DNA of 64,000 nucleotides from SpSt-398 sp033762195 (GTDB lineage Bacteria; Bacteroidota; Bacteroidia; Chitinophagales; Chitinophagaceae): NCBI GenBank assembly GCA_033762195.1, contig JANRLV010000058.1:12341-76340 (forward strand), given 5' to 3'. A program made the position numbers and the translations under genes. Every line of letters starts with the position of its first letter. Within the stretch, counting starts at the first letter, position 1. Below are positions 33,831 through 42,435 of this stretch, one piece after another. Below the pieces are notes generated by a model. The model made no database searches. It worked only from the letters and a program-made list of their open reading frames with translations, and had not been told where the DNA came from.

Positions 33831-35192
33831 ATGAAAAAGTTTTTACCCATGATTACGCTGCTCTTTGGCAGTTATCTCTCTTCTGCGCAGGGACTTGTCC
33901 TTAGCGAAAATTTTGGTGGTTATACCTCCGGCGACATCAATGGCCAGGGAGGTTGGACCGTAACCAGTACCACCACCCAGGTGCAAGTGGCCAATGTAGC
34001 CCCTTATCTGGCCTATCCCGGTTATGTTAGCGGCACCCAGTATGTAAACATTTCGGCAACGACCTCGCGCTATGCCCGCAAAAACTTCATCACGAATATT
34101 CCATTGAATGCCAGCTCAGTGGTGTATATGAGTTTTGTGGTACGCATAGCCAGTACACCTAATTCAAATGAGGAAAGGGTGGTAGTTTTAAAAGACGAGG
34201 CCGGTAGTGATGTGCTCCGTTTTTTTGTTGACCGCGGCGGTGCTAACAGCCGGGTGCGTTTTGGTATCGGTACAGCCAATGAAGGGGCTGTTTATACGCC
34301 GACAGGAGCAACCAGCGAATACGCTGTAAATACCAACTACCTGATCGTTATCCGGTATGACATTGATGCTTCAGCAACAACACGCGATGATATCTACATG
34401 TGGGTCAACCCATCACTGGCTTCGGAACCTACCACAGCCAGCGCGAATGTGTCCAATGCCAATGTAAACCTTGGGTACACATTTGGCACAACCAATGACA
34501 TTTCCCAACTGGAGATTCCCAAGCGTAGCAATACCCCAACTGGTTCGCTGGATGCCTTTAAGATCGCCTATGGATCGGGAAATGGAAGCACGGCTTTGAA
34601 CGCCGCTGCCGCCTGGTCAGATCTTTCCCCTGCCGGTATTGCTTTGCCTGTAAGCTTTGGTGATATACGTGGAAGTATCAAAGGAAATATTGTGAAGATC
34701 GACTGGACCATTCTTACCGAAGTGAATGTGAAACATTATGCGGTGGAAAGAAGTGTGAATGGAAAAGATTTTGAGGAGATTGGTACAGTAGCAGCTACAA
34801 AAAAATCGGCCTATTCGCTTACCGATATTTCGCCTGCACAAGGCGCCAATTACTATCGTATCCGCAACCTGGATATAGACGGAAGCAGCAGCATTAGCAA
34901 TGTGGTTAAAGTGGTATTTGGTAAGAAGGTGGCCAGTCTGACCTTGTTCCCCAACCCTGTATCTGGTGACCATGTATCAGTTTTAACACCTGATCTGGCC
35001 AAAGGCATGTACACTATCCGTATGCTGGATCAGCAGGGTGCTCAGCTTTCGCGGACTACTTTGATTCATGACGGTGGTTCACTCAGTCAGACTATTCGTG
35101 TGCCTGAGGCAATAAAAGGGGGCATGTACACCCTGGAGATCAGCGACGGACTGGAGGTACGTATCTACAAACAATTCATCTTAGTACGATAA
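33831..35192 (+). CDS. Secreted protein with T9SS type A sorting domain
   Basis: 453 residues. Signal peptide (about 1-20, SSAQ). The N-terminal ~240 residues look like a concanavalin-type beta-sandwich (LVLSENFGGYTSGDINGQGGWTV, YVSGTQYVNIS). Then an FN3-like segment (VKIDWTILTEVNVKHYAVERSVNGKDFEEIGTVAA) and the C-terminal sorting domain (LTLFPNPVSGDHVSVL to YKQFILVR). It is predicted to be exported by T9SS and attached to or released from the cell surface. No catalytic motif is recognised. Confidence 0.88.
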   Translation: MKKFLPMITLLFGSYLSSAQGLVLSENFGGYTSGDINGQGGWTVTSTTTQVQVANVAPYLAYPGYVSGTQYVNISATTSRYARKNFITNIPLNASSVVYMSFVVRIASTPNSNEERVVVLKDEAGSDVLRFFVDRGGANSRVRFGIGTANEGAVYTPTGATSEYAVNTNYLIVIRYDIDASATTRDDIYMWVNPSLASEPTTASANVSNANVNLGYTFGTTNDISQLEIPKRSNTPTGSLDAFKIAYGSGNGSTALNAAAAWSDLSPAGIALPVSFGDIRGSIKGNIVKIDWTILTEVNVKHYAVERSVNGKDFEEIGTVAATKKSAYSLTDISPAQGANYYRIRNLDIDGSSSISNVVKVVFGKKVASLTLFPNPVSGDHVSVLTPDLAKGMYTIRMLDQQGAQLSRTTLIHDGGSLSQTIRVPEAIKGGMYTLEISDGLEVRIYKQFILVR

Positions 35193-35253
35193 GGTTTCAT
35201 AGCTCCGGATATTCCTCATGACAAGCCATTCTGTTTGAACAAGCAGAGCATGG

Positions 35254-35280
35254 ACCCCGCCGAAGGCGGGGTTTTTTGTT
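35254..35280 (+). terminator. Intrinsic terminator
   Basis: Stem ACCCCGCC / GGCGGGGT with a GAA loop, then TTTTTGTTTT. Confidence 0.9.
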
Positions 35281-35387
35281 TTATAAAGTGAATCAATTCC
35301 TGTCCATTCGTCTTTTTCACAAAAAATTATACGATTCACCTGATTTTAGTCATACCATAGGTGAATGGATGGGCCTAAGTTTATAAG

Positions 35388-35762
35388 GTGAAAAGGTTTG
35401 TAACCATACTTTTATTGGGTCTGTTGATTTCCTTGCAAACACCTGTCGGGCAATTTTTTAAGATTCCCCTGCTCATCGAGCATTTCTTAAAGCACAATGA
35501 AGCAAATGGCCTTTCATTTATGGGGTTCCTGGCAGAACATTACGCTTCCGGGCATATGGATGCAGACCTGGATGAGGATGAGCAATTGCCTTTCAAACAG
35601 ATCATATTATTTAGCATCGGATTTGCCCTTGTAAGCCCGGTAATTCAATCCGGGTTTTCTGTGGTTTTACGAAAGCCAGAAAAGATCATTTTCCACAAGA
35701 ACTATAATCCACGCAGGCATCTGGCCGGTATTTTCCATCCTCCACGCGGCTACTCTTTCTAG
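35388..35762 (+). CDS. Small membrane-associated hypothetical protein
   Basis: 124 residues from a GTG start. The hydrophobic N-terminus (VTILLLGLLISLQTPVGQ) is followed by KIPLLIEHFLKHNEANGLSFMGFLAEHYASGH, an acidic stretch (DADLDEDEQ) and LPFKQIILFSIGFAL. I recall similar short proteins in Bacteroidota near metal-efflux genes, but no such genes are here. It is 43 bp upstream of the next gene on the same strand. Confidence 0.75.
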   Translation: MKRFVTILLLGLLISLQTPVGQFFKIPLLIEHFLKHNEANGLSFMGFLAEHYASGHMDADLDEDEQLPFKQIILFSIGFALVSPVIQSGFSVVLRKPEKIIFHKNYNPRRHLAGIFHPPRGYSF

Positions 35763-35805
35763 TTTTTGGGCCATTTATTCCATTTAATTTTTTAAAAAAT
35801 ATTTT

Positions 35806-36321
35806 ATGTCTAGTGTACAATTGCACCTGGCGTTGACCCATGTGCCTGTAGTTTTATCATTCATTGCCTTTATAATATTGCTTGTTTCTTTTATTATTAA
35901 GAATGAAACAGTGGCAAAGGTTTCCTATTTCCTGTTAGTGTTTGCTGGTATATCAGCGATCCCTGTCTTTCTTACCGGAGAAGGCGCGGAGGAAGCGGTG
36001 GAAAACCTGCCCGGTGTGTCTGAAGCCATAATTGAAAAACACGAAGGGCTGGCCAAATTTGCGTTGATCGCGATCTCTGCTTCGGGTTTGGTATCCCTGG
36101 TCGTATTGTTCTTAAGCAAACAACAGGCTCTCCTACGGCTCGGGAAGATTGTCATTTTATTATTGGCCATTGCCTCTTCCGCATTGATGCTGCAGACTGC
36201 TCATTTGGGAGGGCAGATAAGGCATACCGAAATCCGTTCAGCAGCCGTTGGGCAGAATGCTGAGGGTAATACAGAAAATGGCGGGGCGAAAGAGTCAGGC
36301 AACGAAGACGATGATGATTGA
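35806..36321 (+). CDS. Four-helix membrane protein (DUF2231-like)
   Basis: 171 residues, four hydrophobic segments. Conserved-looking His residues near membrane edges (LHLALTHVPVVLS at the start, EKHEGLAKFALIAI in the middle, TAHLGGQIRHTEI after the fourth) and TGEGAEEAVE recall DUF2231-type proteins, possibly heme-linked. The acidic tail ends in EDDDD. Function unknown. Convergent with the propeller lipoprotein gene. Confidence 0.75.
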   Translation: MSSVQLHLALTHVPVVLSFIAFIILLVSFIIKNETVAKVSYFLLVFAGISAIPVFLTGEGAEEAVENLPGVSEAIIEKHEGLAKFALIAISASGLVSLVVLFLSKQQALLRLGKIVILLLAIASSALMLQTAHLGGQIRHTEIRSAAVGQNAEGNTENGGAKESGNEDDDD

Positions 36322-36336
36322 TTTAATGAAAGGGAA

Positions 36337-36382
36337 GTTTCCCCAGCGGGCGTCTTATTACCTGACGCCCGCTGTGGGAAAC
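36337..36382. terminator. Long hairpin between convergent genes
   Basis: GTTTCCCC-AGCGGGCGTC pairs with GACGCCCGCT-GTGGGAAAC, an ~18-bp stem with one bulge and a 9-base loop. There is no strong T tract, so termination is inferred from position. Confidence 0.55.
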
Positions 36383-36386
36383 TGAC

Positions 36387-37685
36387 CTATCTGAGCGCGA
36401 TACCGGAAGGGTATGCATCTGTTGCTCCACTCGTGATCTCAGTGGGAGTTCCGTTTTTGTACACTTTGACCCGGGGGCCTGAACTGAGGTTGCCCGCGAC
36501 TGCCACATAGATATTTTCTCCGCAAACAGCTATGGCCTTTGCATCGCCATAGGAGGTTGGTTCCAACACATAAGCAACTCCATTTTTCCAGAATTTGGGT
36601 CGTTTCATACCGCTAAGCATGCTTTCATCGTTTCCGGCCACATAAACATCACCTTTGTAAACCGTGATGCTATTGGGACGATCGCGAAGGTTGGCTTCCC
36701 CGGAATAGGTCGTTTCCACGCCATTGATCCATACCTTCACGCGTTCACCTGTGGACTGCATCTCATACCCTACGACATAGATATCTGTTCCAGACACGGC
36801 AATGCCAACTGCATAGCAGTTATTGCTGGAATTACTGAGTGAGGTGGGCACTCCGTTTCTCCATAAACGGGCCACCGAACGACCGCCGATATCCTCACTA
36901 CCACAAACATACTGGTCAGCGCCAACCATGACAATTCCAGTGGCATTGGCATCGGAGGCTGATCCAGAGGTAAGATTGGTGCCGGATGAGTTTAACCAGG
37001 TACGTGCCAGACTCCAGCCTGATGTACCATAGGCAAAGCCGGCCGCATAGATATTACTTCCATTCAGCCATACCCCACGGATCTGACCTCCCTGGCCGAG
37101 GTGTGGCAGTGAACTGGAAACACCATTCAACCATACCCTGGGTTCAGATGAAGTGGATGTTTCTTCAATGCCTCCTACCACCACATCGGTGGTGGTAACG
37201 AAGACAGAGGTCGCCTCTCCTCCGTTTGCTCCAATGGGAAGCGATGTAGCGGTGCCGTTGATCCAGAGTTTTGGCCGGCTAATATTATCAGTTCCTTTTT
37301 CCCTGCCCACAATATAAATGTCGGGTGAATAGGTAAAGTGGTCGCCGGTATCCTTCCCGTGCGAAGTGGTGACGACCACAGCACCCCCTCCGGTGGAGAG
37401 GAGCTGCGGGACGGTAACGGTGAGTTGGCTGTCGGTAGCTGCTGTAACGGGTACGGTGATTCCGCCAATGCTCACCGTGTTACTTGAGGCTGTAGAACTA
37501 AAATGGGTACCGGTTATCGTGAGACTTGTATTGTATCCACCACTGCTTGGACTGATACCCGTAATAACCGGGGTAAGGTCTGGCGGCGGCGGAGGAGGTG
37601 GAAGCGGTTCCGATTTATCCTTTTTACAGGAAAGAAGTACAGAGAGCGATAGTCCCATCAGGACGAGGATTCTTGTCTTTTTCAT
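36387..37685 (-). CDS. IPT/TIG-domain lipoprotein with seven propeller-like repeats
   Basis: 432 residues. Lipobox LSC at about 18-20, then a Pro-rich linker, an IPT/TIG domain (PVITGISPSSGGYNTSLTITG, about 38-120) and seven repeats of the form A..I......YV.G......R.K.W.NG....L to the C-terminus. Seven W-x-NG units suggest a seven-bladed beta-propeller. Lipid-anchored in the envelope; the ligand is unknown. It lies 110 bp downstream of the LytTR regulator gene on the same strand. Confidence 0.82.
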   Translation of the reverse strand: MKKTRILVLMGLSLSVLLSCKKDKSEPLPPPPPPPDLTPVITGISPSSGGYNTSLTITGTHFSSTASSNTVSIGGITVPVTAATDSQLTVTVPQLLSTGGGAVVVTTSHGKDTGDHFTYSPDIYIVGREKGTDNISRPKLWINGTATSLPIGANGGEATSVFVTTTDVVVGGIEETSTSSEPRVWLNGVSSSLPHLGQGGQIRGVWLNGSNIYAAGFAYGTSGWSLARTWLNSSGTNLTSGSASDANATGIVMVGADQYVCGSEDIGGRSVARLWRNGVPTSLSNSSNNCYAVGIAVSGTDIYVVGYEMQSTGERVKVWINGVETTYSGEANLRDRPNSITVYKGDVYVAGNDESMLSGMKRPKFWKNGVAYVLEPTSYGDAKAIAVCGENIYVAVAGNLSSGPRVKVYKNGTPTEITSGATDAYPSGIALR

Positions 37686-37795
37686 TTTAATTGGATTTTA
37701 GTCCCGTAAAATGAATAAAAACAATTGAACCTTTTCTGGCGGTTTCAGAACTGCCTTTTATGGTTTCATAAGTGAAGAGAAAATCAATAAAACTG

Positions 37796-38545
37796 TCAAC
37801 GTTTTTCCAGCAGGTGAAGTACCATATCTTTTTTCCGCTGCGAGACCGGGATAGATTTACCGCCTTCCAGCAGGAGCATGCCGCTATCCGCTTTGCGGTC
37901 GTAAAGTTTGATCTTATTGGGATTGACCAAACAGGAGTGGTGTGTGCGAAAAAAGCCATAAGGGCTTAACAATTCCTCATAGGAACGGAGGTTGCGGCTG
38001 ACAAATATCGGTCCGCCATCAACCAGATGGAATTTGGTATAGGAGCCAGCCGCTTCGCAGTACAGTATATCACTGATCCTGACAAAATATGTTTTGTCAA
38101 TATCTTTTAATACGATCTGTTTTTCAGCTTCCTTTTCATTTTTTAATTGTCGCATCAACACCTCCAATTGCTGCTGTAGGGTCTGTTGTGTTAATTGCTC
38201 GAGGGCCCGGTCAAGACTTTGTGATAATTCGAGCGGGTCAACTGGTTTTAGCAGATAATCGAGCGCGCTGCACCGAAAGGCCTGGATCGCATACTGGTTA
38301 TGCGCCGTAGTGAATATGAGTTGAAAGGAAGGGTGAGGTAATTTTTCCAGGAGATCAAAACCAGTGCCGTCATCCATTTCCACATCGAGTAGTACAATCG
38401 ATGGATTCAGTGTCCGGACCATCTCCAACCCCGAAGCCACACCTTCTGCTTCGGCGACCAGAAAACGTCCCTGGTTCCAGTTCTCCACCATCGTGCGCAA
38501 TACACCGCGTACTTCCGGTTCATTATCAATAAGCAAAATATGCAT
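37796..38545 (-). CDS. LytTR-family response regulator
   Basis: 249 residues: receiver domain (Asp54 in VLLDVEMDDG, Asp7 at the acidic pocket) and a C-terminal LytTR DNA-binding domain (VRISDILYCEAAGSYTKFHLVDG, SYEELLSPYGFFRTHHSCLVNPNKI). It starts 5 bp after the kinase gene on the same strand, so they form one two-component pair. Confidence 0.95.
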   Translation of the reverse strand: MHILLIDNEPEVRGVLRTMVENWNQGRFLVAEAEGVASGLEMVRTLNPSIVLLDVEMDDGTGFDLLEKLPHPSFQLIFTTAHNQYAIQAFRCSALDYLLKPVDPLELSQSLDRALEQLTQQTLQQQLEVLMRQLKNEKEAEKQIVLKDIDKTYFVRISDILYCEAAGSYTKFHLVDGGPIFVSRNLRSYEELLSPYGFFRTHHSCLVNPNKIKLYDRKADSGMLLLEGGKSIPVSQRKKDMVLHLLEKR

Positions 38546-38550
38546 ACTGG

Positions 38551-40185
38551 TCAGACGTTATTCTTATACAATATAGGTAAATGTATGGTGACCATCACCC
38601 CCTGACCACCTGGATTATTGTCGATGCGGAACCCGGCCCGGGATTTCAGTTTGATATTTAATAGATAGATCCGGTCGCGAATGATCTGGCTGGCCCGGCT
38701 GATATGATCATTGGTTTCCCTGGGTTCGGATCCTAAGCCTTTGCCATTGTCGACGACCGAAATGGTCAATTCCTTTTTATCCATACCAAAATGAATGGTA
38801 AGAACACCTTTATATCCGATCCCTGAAAACCCGTGCTCAATACTGTTTTCTACAAAGGGTTGCAGGATCATGGATGGAATCAACAGATCATCAATGGCCA
38901 GAGCAGGGTCGGCCTCCAAGGCATAGGTGAACTTGCCTGGGAAGCGCATGGTCTGTACTTCGAGGTATTCCTGTAGAAAATCAAACTCCTGCTCGATGGT
39001 AACATATTCTTTATAGGTACTCTCCAGGGTTTCACGCATGATCTTGCTAAATCGGGAGAGGTTGGTAGCAAGCGCCTGCCCATCCTTTTCCTGTACCGCG
39101 AATTTCTGCATAGCACTCAGGGCATTGAAAAAGAAATGTGGATTCATCCGCGCGCGGTTCAGGCGTTGTTCAGTTTCCAGGATATCTTTTTTATGTTTCA
39201 GGGATTGTTGTCTCAGGTAAAACGCTATTGCAGTTGCAGCCAATAGCCCTGCTATGGCCAAAAGCAGGTAGAGCTGTTGTTTTTTGTCCAGGTCCTTGAT
39301 CCTGTTCTCGTTCTGTGATTGATCATATTTTTTTTCCAGCTCGGTTACGATACGGATCTTTTCGGCATTCTGGATGGAGTCGTTCAGGGAGGTAGCCTTT
39401 TTGTGATATTCATAGGCCGACTGATAATCTTCCTGTTCTTTAGCGATGGTAGCTGCTAAGGAATAGGTTTCAGACAATAAGGCCTGGTTCCCATTAACCA
39501 GTGCATAGCTGATCGCGGAATCAATTTCGTTGCGCGCTGCTGAAATTTTCTTTTGTTCCAGCAAAATATCTGCCTTATCGAAAAAATAGACCCGCATGTC
39601 TGCGGTTTGGGCCGGATCGAGATAGGCTTTACCGGAATCAAGGTAAGCAAGGGCTTTATCCAGGTTTCCCTTTTCCCATTCTACTCCCTGAAGGTTGTTA
39701 TAGGCCAATGCCAATAGGCTGGTAAATCCTTCTTTATTAGAAATTGCGATCGTTAATTGACTGAACAAACCGGAAGAATCCAGGCTCCCCTGCGTATGGG
39801 TATCCTGATAATGCCAGAGGTATCGTTTGGATAATTTGGCGTATAGATCCACCTTTTTTGCTGGTTCGCTGATGCGGGGTAAAAGCCTTACCGCCCGACG
39901 GGTATACTCTATGCCCTTTACCGCCTGATTGGCATTGTTGAGCAGGTGGGCGATCATGGTGCAGGCATTTGCTTCTTCGTAAGGGTCATTGCCTTTTTCG
40001 GCCCATTGAAGCAGGATAAAACTGTATTCCTGTGCTTTGGCAAAATCACCCCGGGTAAAGTAATCTGCGGCTGTTTTTTTGGCGGAGAGGATGCTGTCAA
40101 CGATTGGGTTCCCGCCTCCCGTCTGGGTGATGGCCAGGAGAGGAAGAAGAGAAAGGGCCCCAAAAAGCAAGGCTTTTCGCATCAA
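38551..40185 (-). CDS. LytS-like sensor histidine kinase with TPR-like sensor region
   Basis: 544 residues: signal peptide, TPR-like helical repeats (about 30-295), one membrane segment (about 308-328), then the His_kinase domain with phospho-acceptor motif ARMNPHFFFNALSAMQKF and an ATPase domain (IPSMILQPFVENSIEHGFSG, ISVVDNGKGLG). The TPR region would be periplasmic. Pairs with the LytTR regulator. Confidence 0.93.
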   Translation of the reverse strand: MMRKALLFGALSLLPLLAITQTGGGNPIVDSILSAKKTAADYFTRGDFAKAQEYSFILLQWAEKGNDPYEEANACTMIAHLLNNANQAVKGIEYTRRAVRLLPRISEPAKKVDLYAKLSKRYLWHYQDTHTQGSLDSSGLFSQLTIAISNKEGFTSLLALAYNNLQGVEWEKGNLDKALAYLDSGKAYLDPAQTADMRVYFFDKADILLEQKKISAARNEIDSAISYALVNGNQALLSETYSLAATIAKEQEDYQSAYEYHKKATSLNDSIQNAEKIRIVTELEKKYDQSQNENRIKDLDKKQQLYLLLAIAGLLAATAIAFYLRQQSLKHKKDILETEQRLNRARMNPHFFFNALSAMQKFAVQEKDGQALATNLSRFSKIMRETLESTYKEYVTIEQEFDFLQEYLEVQTMRFPGKFTYALEADPALAIDDLLIPSMILQPFVENSIEHGFSGIGYKGVLTIHFGMDKKELTISVVDNGKGLGSEPRETNDHISRASQIIRDRIYLLNIKLKSRAGFRIDNNPGGQGVMVTIHLPILYKNNV

Positions 40186-40367
40186 GGGTGTAGTGGTTGA
40201 TGCAATATACCAATAGATTTTAACAGGGGCCAGGACCGGAACGGTTAAACGGGGCTCCTTTCATAAGTGACCAGAACAAATTGACAACTGAATCGCCGGG
40301 GTGGCGGAGGGGGGATAAATCAAACCCGCGACCGAATCCTTAAATTCGGGTACATAAACCAAAAACC

Positions 40368-41171
40368 ATGCGTACGCTCTTTTACCTCCTTCTAGTTGTG
40401 CAGACGGCCTGTCAAACCAAAACACCCGGGGAGAAATCCTTATCCTCGTTGCGGTGGATCGACCTGACCTATACCTTTGACAGCACCACTCTTTATTGGC
40501 CCAATAACCTCAAGGGATTTCAGCACAGTACGGATGCCGAAGGGCAAACGCCACTGGGGTATTATTATTCTTCCTATTCCATCTGTACACCCGAGCATGG
40601 GGGCACTCATTTGGATGCGCCCATTCATTTTGCGGCCGGAAAGTTAACGGCGGATCAATTGCCCCTAAGCAGTTTGACCGGTGTGGCAGTGGTGGTGGAT
40701 GTTAGTGCACGGGCTTTGACCGACCGGGACTATCTGATTTCGGTAGCTGATATCGAGGCCTGGGAAAAGGAGCATGGGGTGTTGCCTGATCAAACTATTG
40801 TATTGTTTCGAACCGGATATGGGAAATTTTATCCCGACCGGGGAAAATATTTTGGTTCACCCAAGGTAGGGCTTGAAGCTATTCCTGAATTACATTTTCC
40901 AGGAATAGATCCAGCAACAGCCCAATGGCTGGTGGACAAACGCAAGGTAAAGGCAGTGGGCCTTGATACACCCAGTATTGATTTCGGGCAGTCGAAGGAT
41001 TTTAAAACACATCAGGTGTTGATGGGAGCCAACAGACCCGCTTTTGAAAATGTGGCCAACCTCGATCAGTTACCTGCCAAAGGAATATATGTAGTGGCTT
41101 TGCCCATGAAGATCGGAAAAGGCAGCGGCGGTCCGTTACGGATCATTGCGGGAGTGATGGAGTCTAACTAA
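40368..41171 (+). CDS. Cyclase-family lipoprotein (kynurenine formamidase-like)
   Basis: 267 residues. Short signal with lipobox (LLLVVQTAC). The metal-dependent cyclase/formamidase motif HGGTHLDAPIHF is at about 83-94, followed by TIVLFRTGYGKFYPD, LHFPGIDPATAQWL and VGLDTPSIDFGQ. The family hydrolyses cyclic amides or N-formylkynurenine. A lipid-anchored form suggests an envelope substrate. No tryptophan-degradation genes are nearby. Confidence 0.85.
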   Translation: MRTLFYLLLVVQTACQTKTPGEKSLSSLRWIDLTYTFDSTTLYWPNNLKGFQHSTDAEGQTPLGYYYSSYSICTPEHGGTHLDAPIHFAAGKLTADQLPLSSLTGVAVVVDVSARALTDRDYLISVADIEAWEKEHGVLPDQTIVLFRTGYGKFYPDRGKYFGSPKVGLEAIPELHFPGIDPATAQWLVDKRKVKAVGLDTPSIDFGQSKDFKTHQVLMGANRPAFENVANLDQLPAKGIYVVALPMKIGKGSGGPLRIIAGVMESN

Positions 41172-41216
41172 TGCCTATCCAGCAACAGAGACAATGATTT
41201 TTTCATTTCCATTTTG

Positions 41217-41402
41217 CTAAGCACCCAGCGCTTTCAATGCCTCATATACCAGGAAGGCAGGCCATACGATTGCTTTTAAAAAACCAATCACACCTGATCC
41301 AAAACTGGTGGCTTGCATGATGTAATATACTGCTGCACCAATCATACCCAGTCCATACACGGCGTTACAGGAAGTGCCGTGTTTTTTTACGTTTTGTTCC
41401 AT
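41217..41402 (-). CDS. Small two-segment membrane protein
   Basis: 61 residues from ATG 41402 (MEQNVKKHGTSCNAVYGLGMIG). Two hydrophobic segments flank SFGSGVIGFLKAIVWPAFLVYEALKAL. I believe such proteins recur in bacteria, but I know no function. It lies downstream of the GIN-domain gene, beyond a terminator. Confidence 0.75.
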   Translation of the reverse strand: MEQNVKKHGTSCNAVYGLGMIGAAVYYIMQATSFGSGVIGFLKAIVWPAFLVYEALKALGA

Positions 41403-41536
41403 AGTTGACCTTAACAAGGAGGTTTGATATAGGGGAAAGGTAGGGGGTCGGTTTATTGGGAAGTATGACCTGGGTCAGTTCTGTCACGACCCCGAAGCCC
41501 CGGGACACGGAAAACACGAAATTTTTGCTGTGTTGG

Positions 41537-41581
41537 GAAAAAAAGAAACCCGGCGGGTTCTAAACGACATCCACACCGGGC
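41537..41581 (-). terminator. Terminator of the GIN-domain gene
   Basis: On the minus strand AACCC-GCC-GGGTT, or the larger CCCGG...CCGGG fold, is followed by TCTTTTTTT. Confidence 0.6.
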
Positions 41582-41608
41582 GCTTGTCAAAAACAAACTT
41601 TAAATTAT

Positions 41609-42331
41609 TTAAATGGGCCTGACCTTCCCACTGCCACTGATTTGGGTAATTACCTGGGGTGTTCCGGAGTAAAACACAGAACCACTGCCACTTATATGGG
41701 CATCCAGGGTTTGAGACACTTTTAACCGGATATCGCCGCTGCCACTGATATGGGTATCGGCTGTAGTTGCCTGAACACCAACAAAGCTCATGGTGCCACT
41801 TCCGCTGATCTGTAATTCTTCATGACCCGCGGTACCTGCATAGATATTCATATCGCCGCTACCACTTATGCGGGCATCGAGGATGCCAGCCACTTGCGTT
41901 TCCTGTAGGCTGATATTCCCACTGCCACTTACCTGCAAGGTCAGGTTATTGCTGATATTGTTACCCAACAGGTCCATATTACCAGAACCACTGAGTTTGA
42001 GATAATCGGCATAGGGCATGGTAATGTCAACCTTTACCTGCTGGCTGTTTTTTACATAAACCCCATTTTCGTAGTCAATATTCAATACCCCACCGTTGAC
42101 CTCGGTCTGCAGTACATTCAGGATATTTTGCTGGGCACTTACTTCCACTTTCAACGTGGCCCCGATCCGGATATTTACCTGACCACCAAAGGCCGCGGAT
42201 ACACCGGTAAAGTTGTTTACGGTTCTTGTTTCGGTCACTACCTGACCAGTACCTACTACTTTCTCACAAGAGGAAAAGCTAAGAAGGGCGAGAACGGCCA
42301 CCAGGGCCACAAATGTCTTTTTCATTTTCAA
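41609..42331 (-). CDS. Head-GIN domain (DUF2807) lipoprotein
   Basis: 240 residues. Lipobox FSSC at about residues 19-22. Then the DUF2807 auto-transporter-adhesin-like domain: FTGVSAAFGGQVNIRIG, followed by about seven short repeats ending in SGSG, each a turn of a right-handed beta-helix. Probably surface or periplasmic. Last of the five-gene minus-strand block, 104 bp after the TonB-dependent receptor gene. Confidence 0.9.
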   Translation of the reverse strand: MKMKKTFVALVAVLALLSFSSCEKVVGTGQVVTETRTVNNFTGVSAAFGGQVNIRIGATLKVEVSAQQNILNVLQTEVNGGVLNIDYENGVYVKNSQQVKVDITMPYADYLKLSGSGNMDLLGNNISNNLTLQVSGSGNISLQETQVAGILDARISGSGDMNIYAGTAGHEELQISGSGTMSFVGVQATTADTHISGSGDIRLKVSQTLDAHISGSGSVFYSGTPQVITQISGSGKVRPI

Positions 42332-42435
42332 TTCTATTATTGTTGATCAATTTTTTTTATGGTTTTCCATGAGACGGACTTCAAGTATTTTATGTTACAT
42401 CACTGTGACAGGCGGTATTATTGACTGACCAGCGA

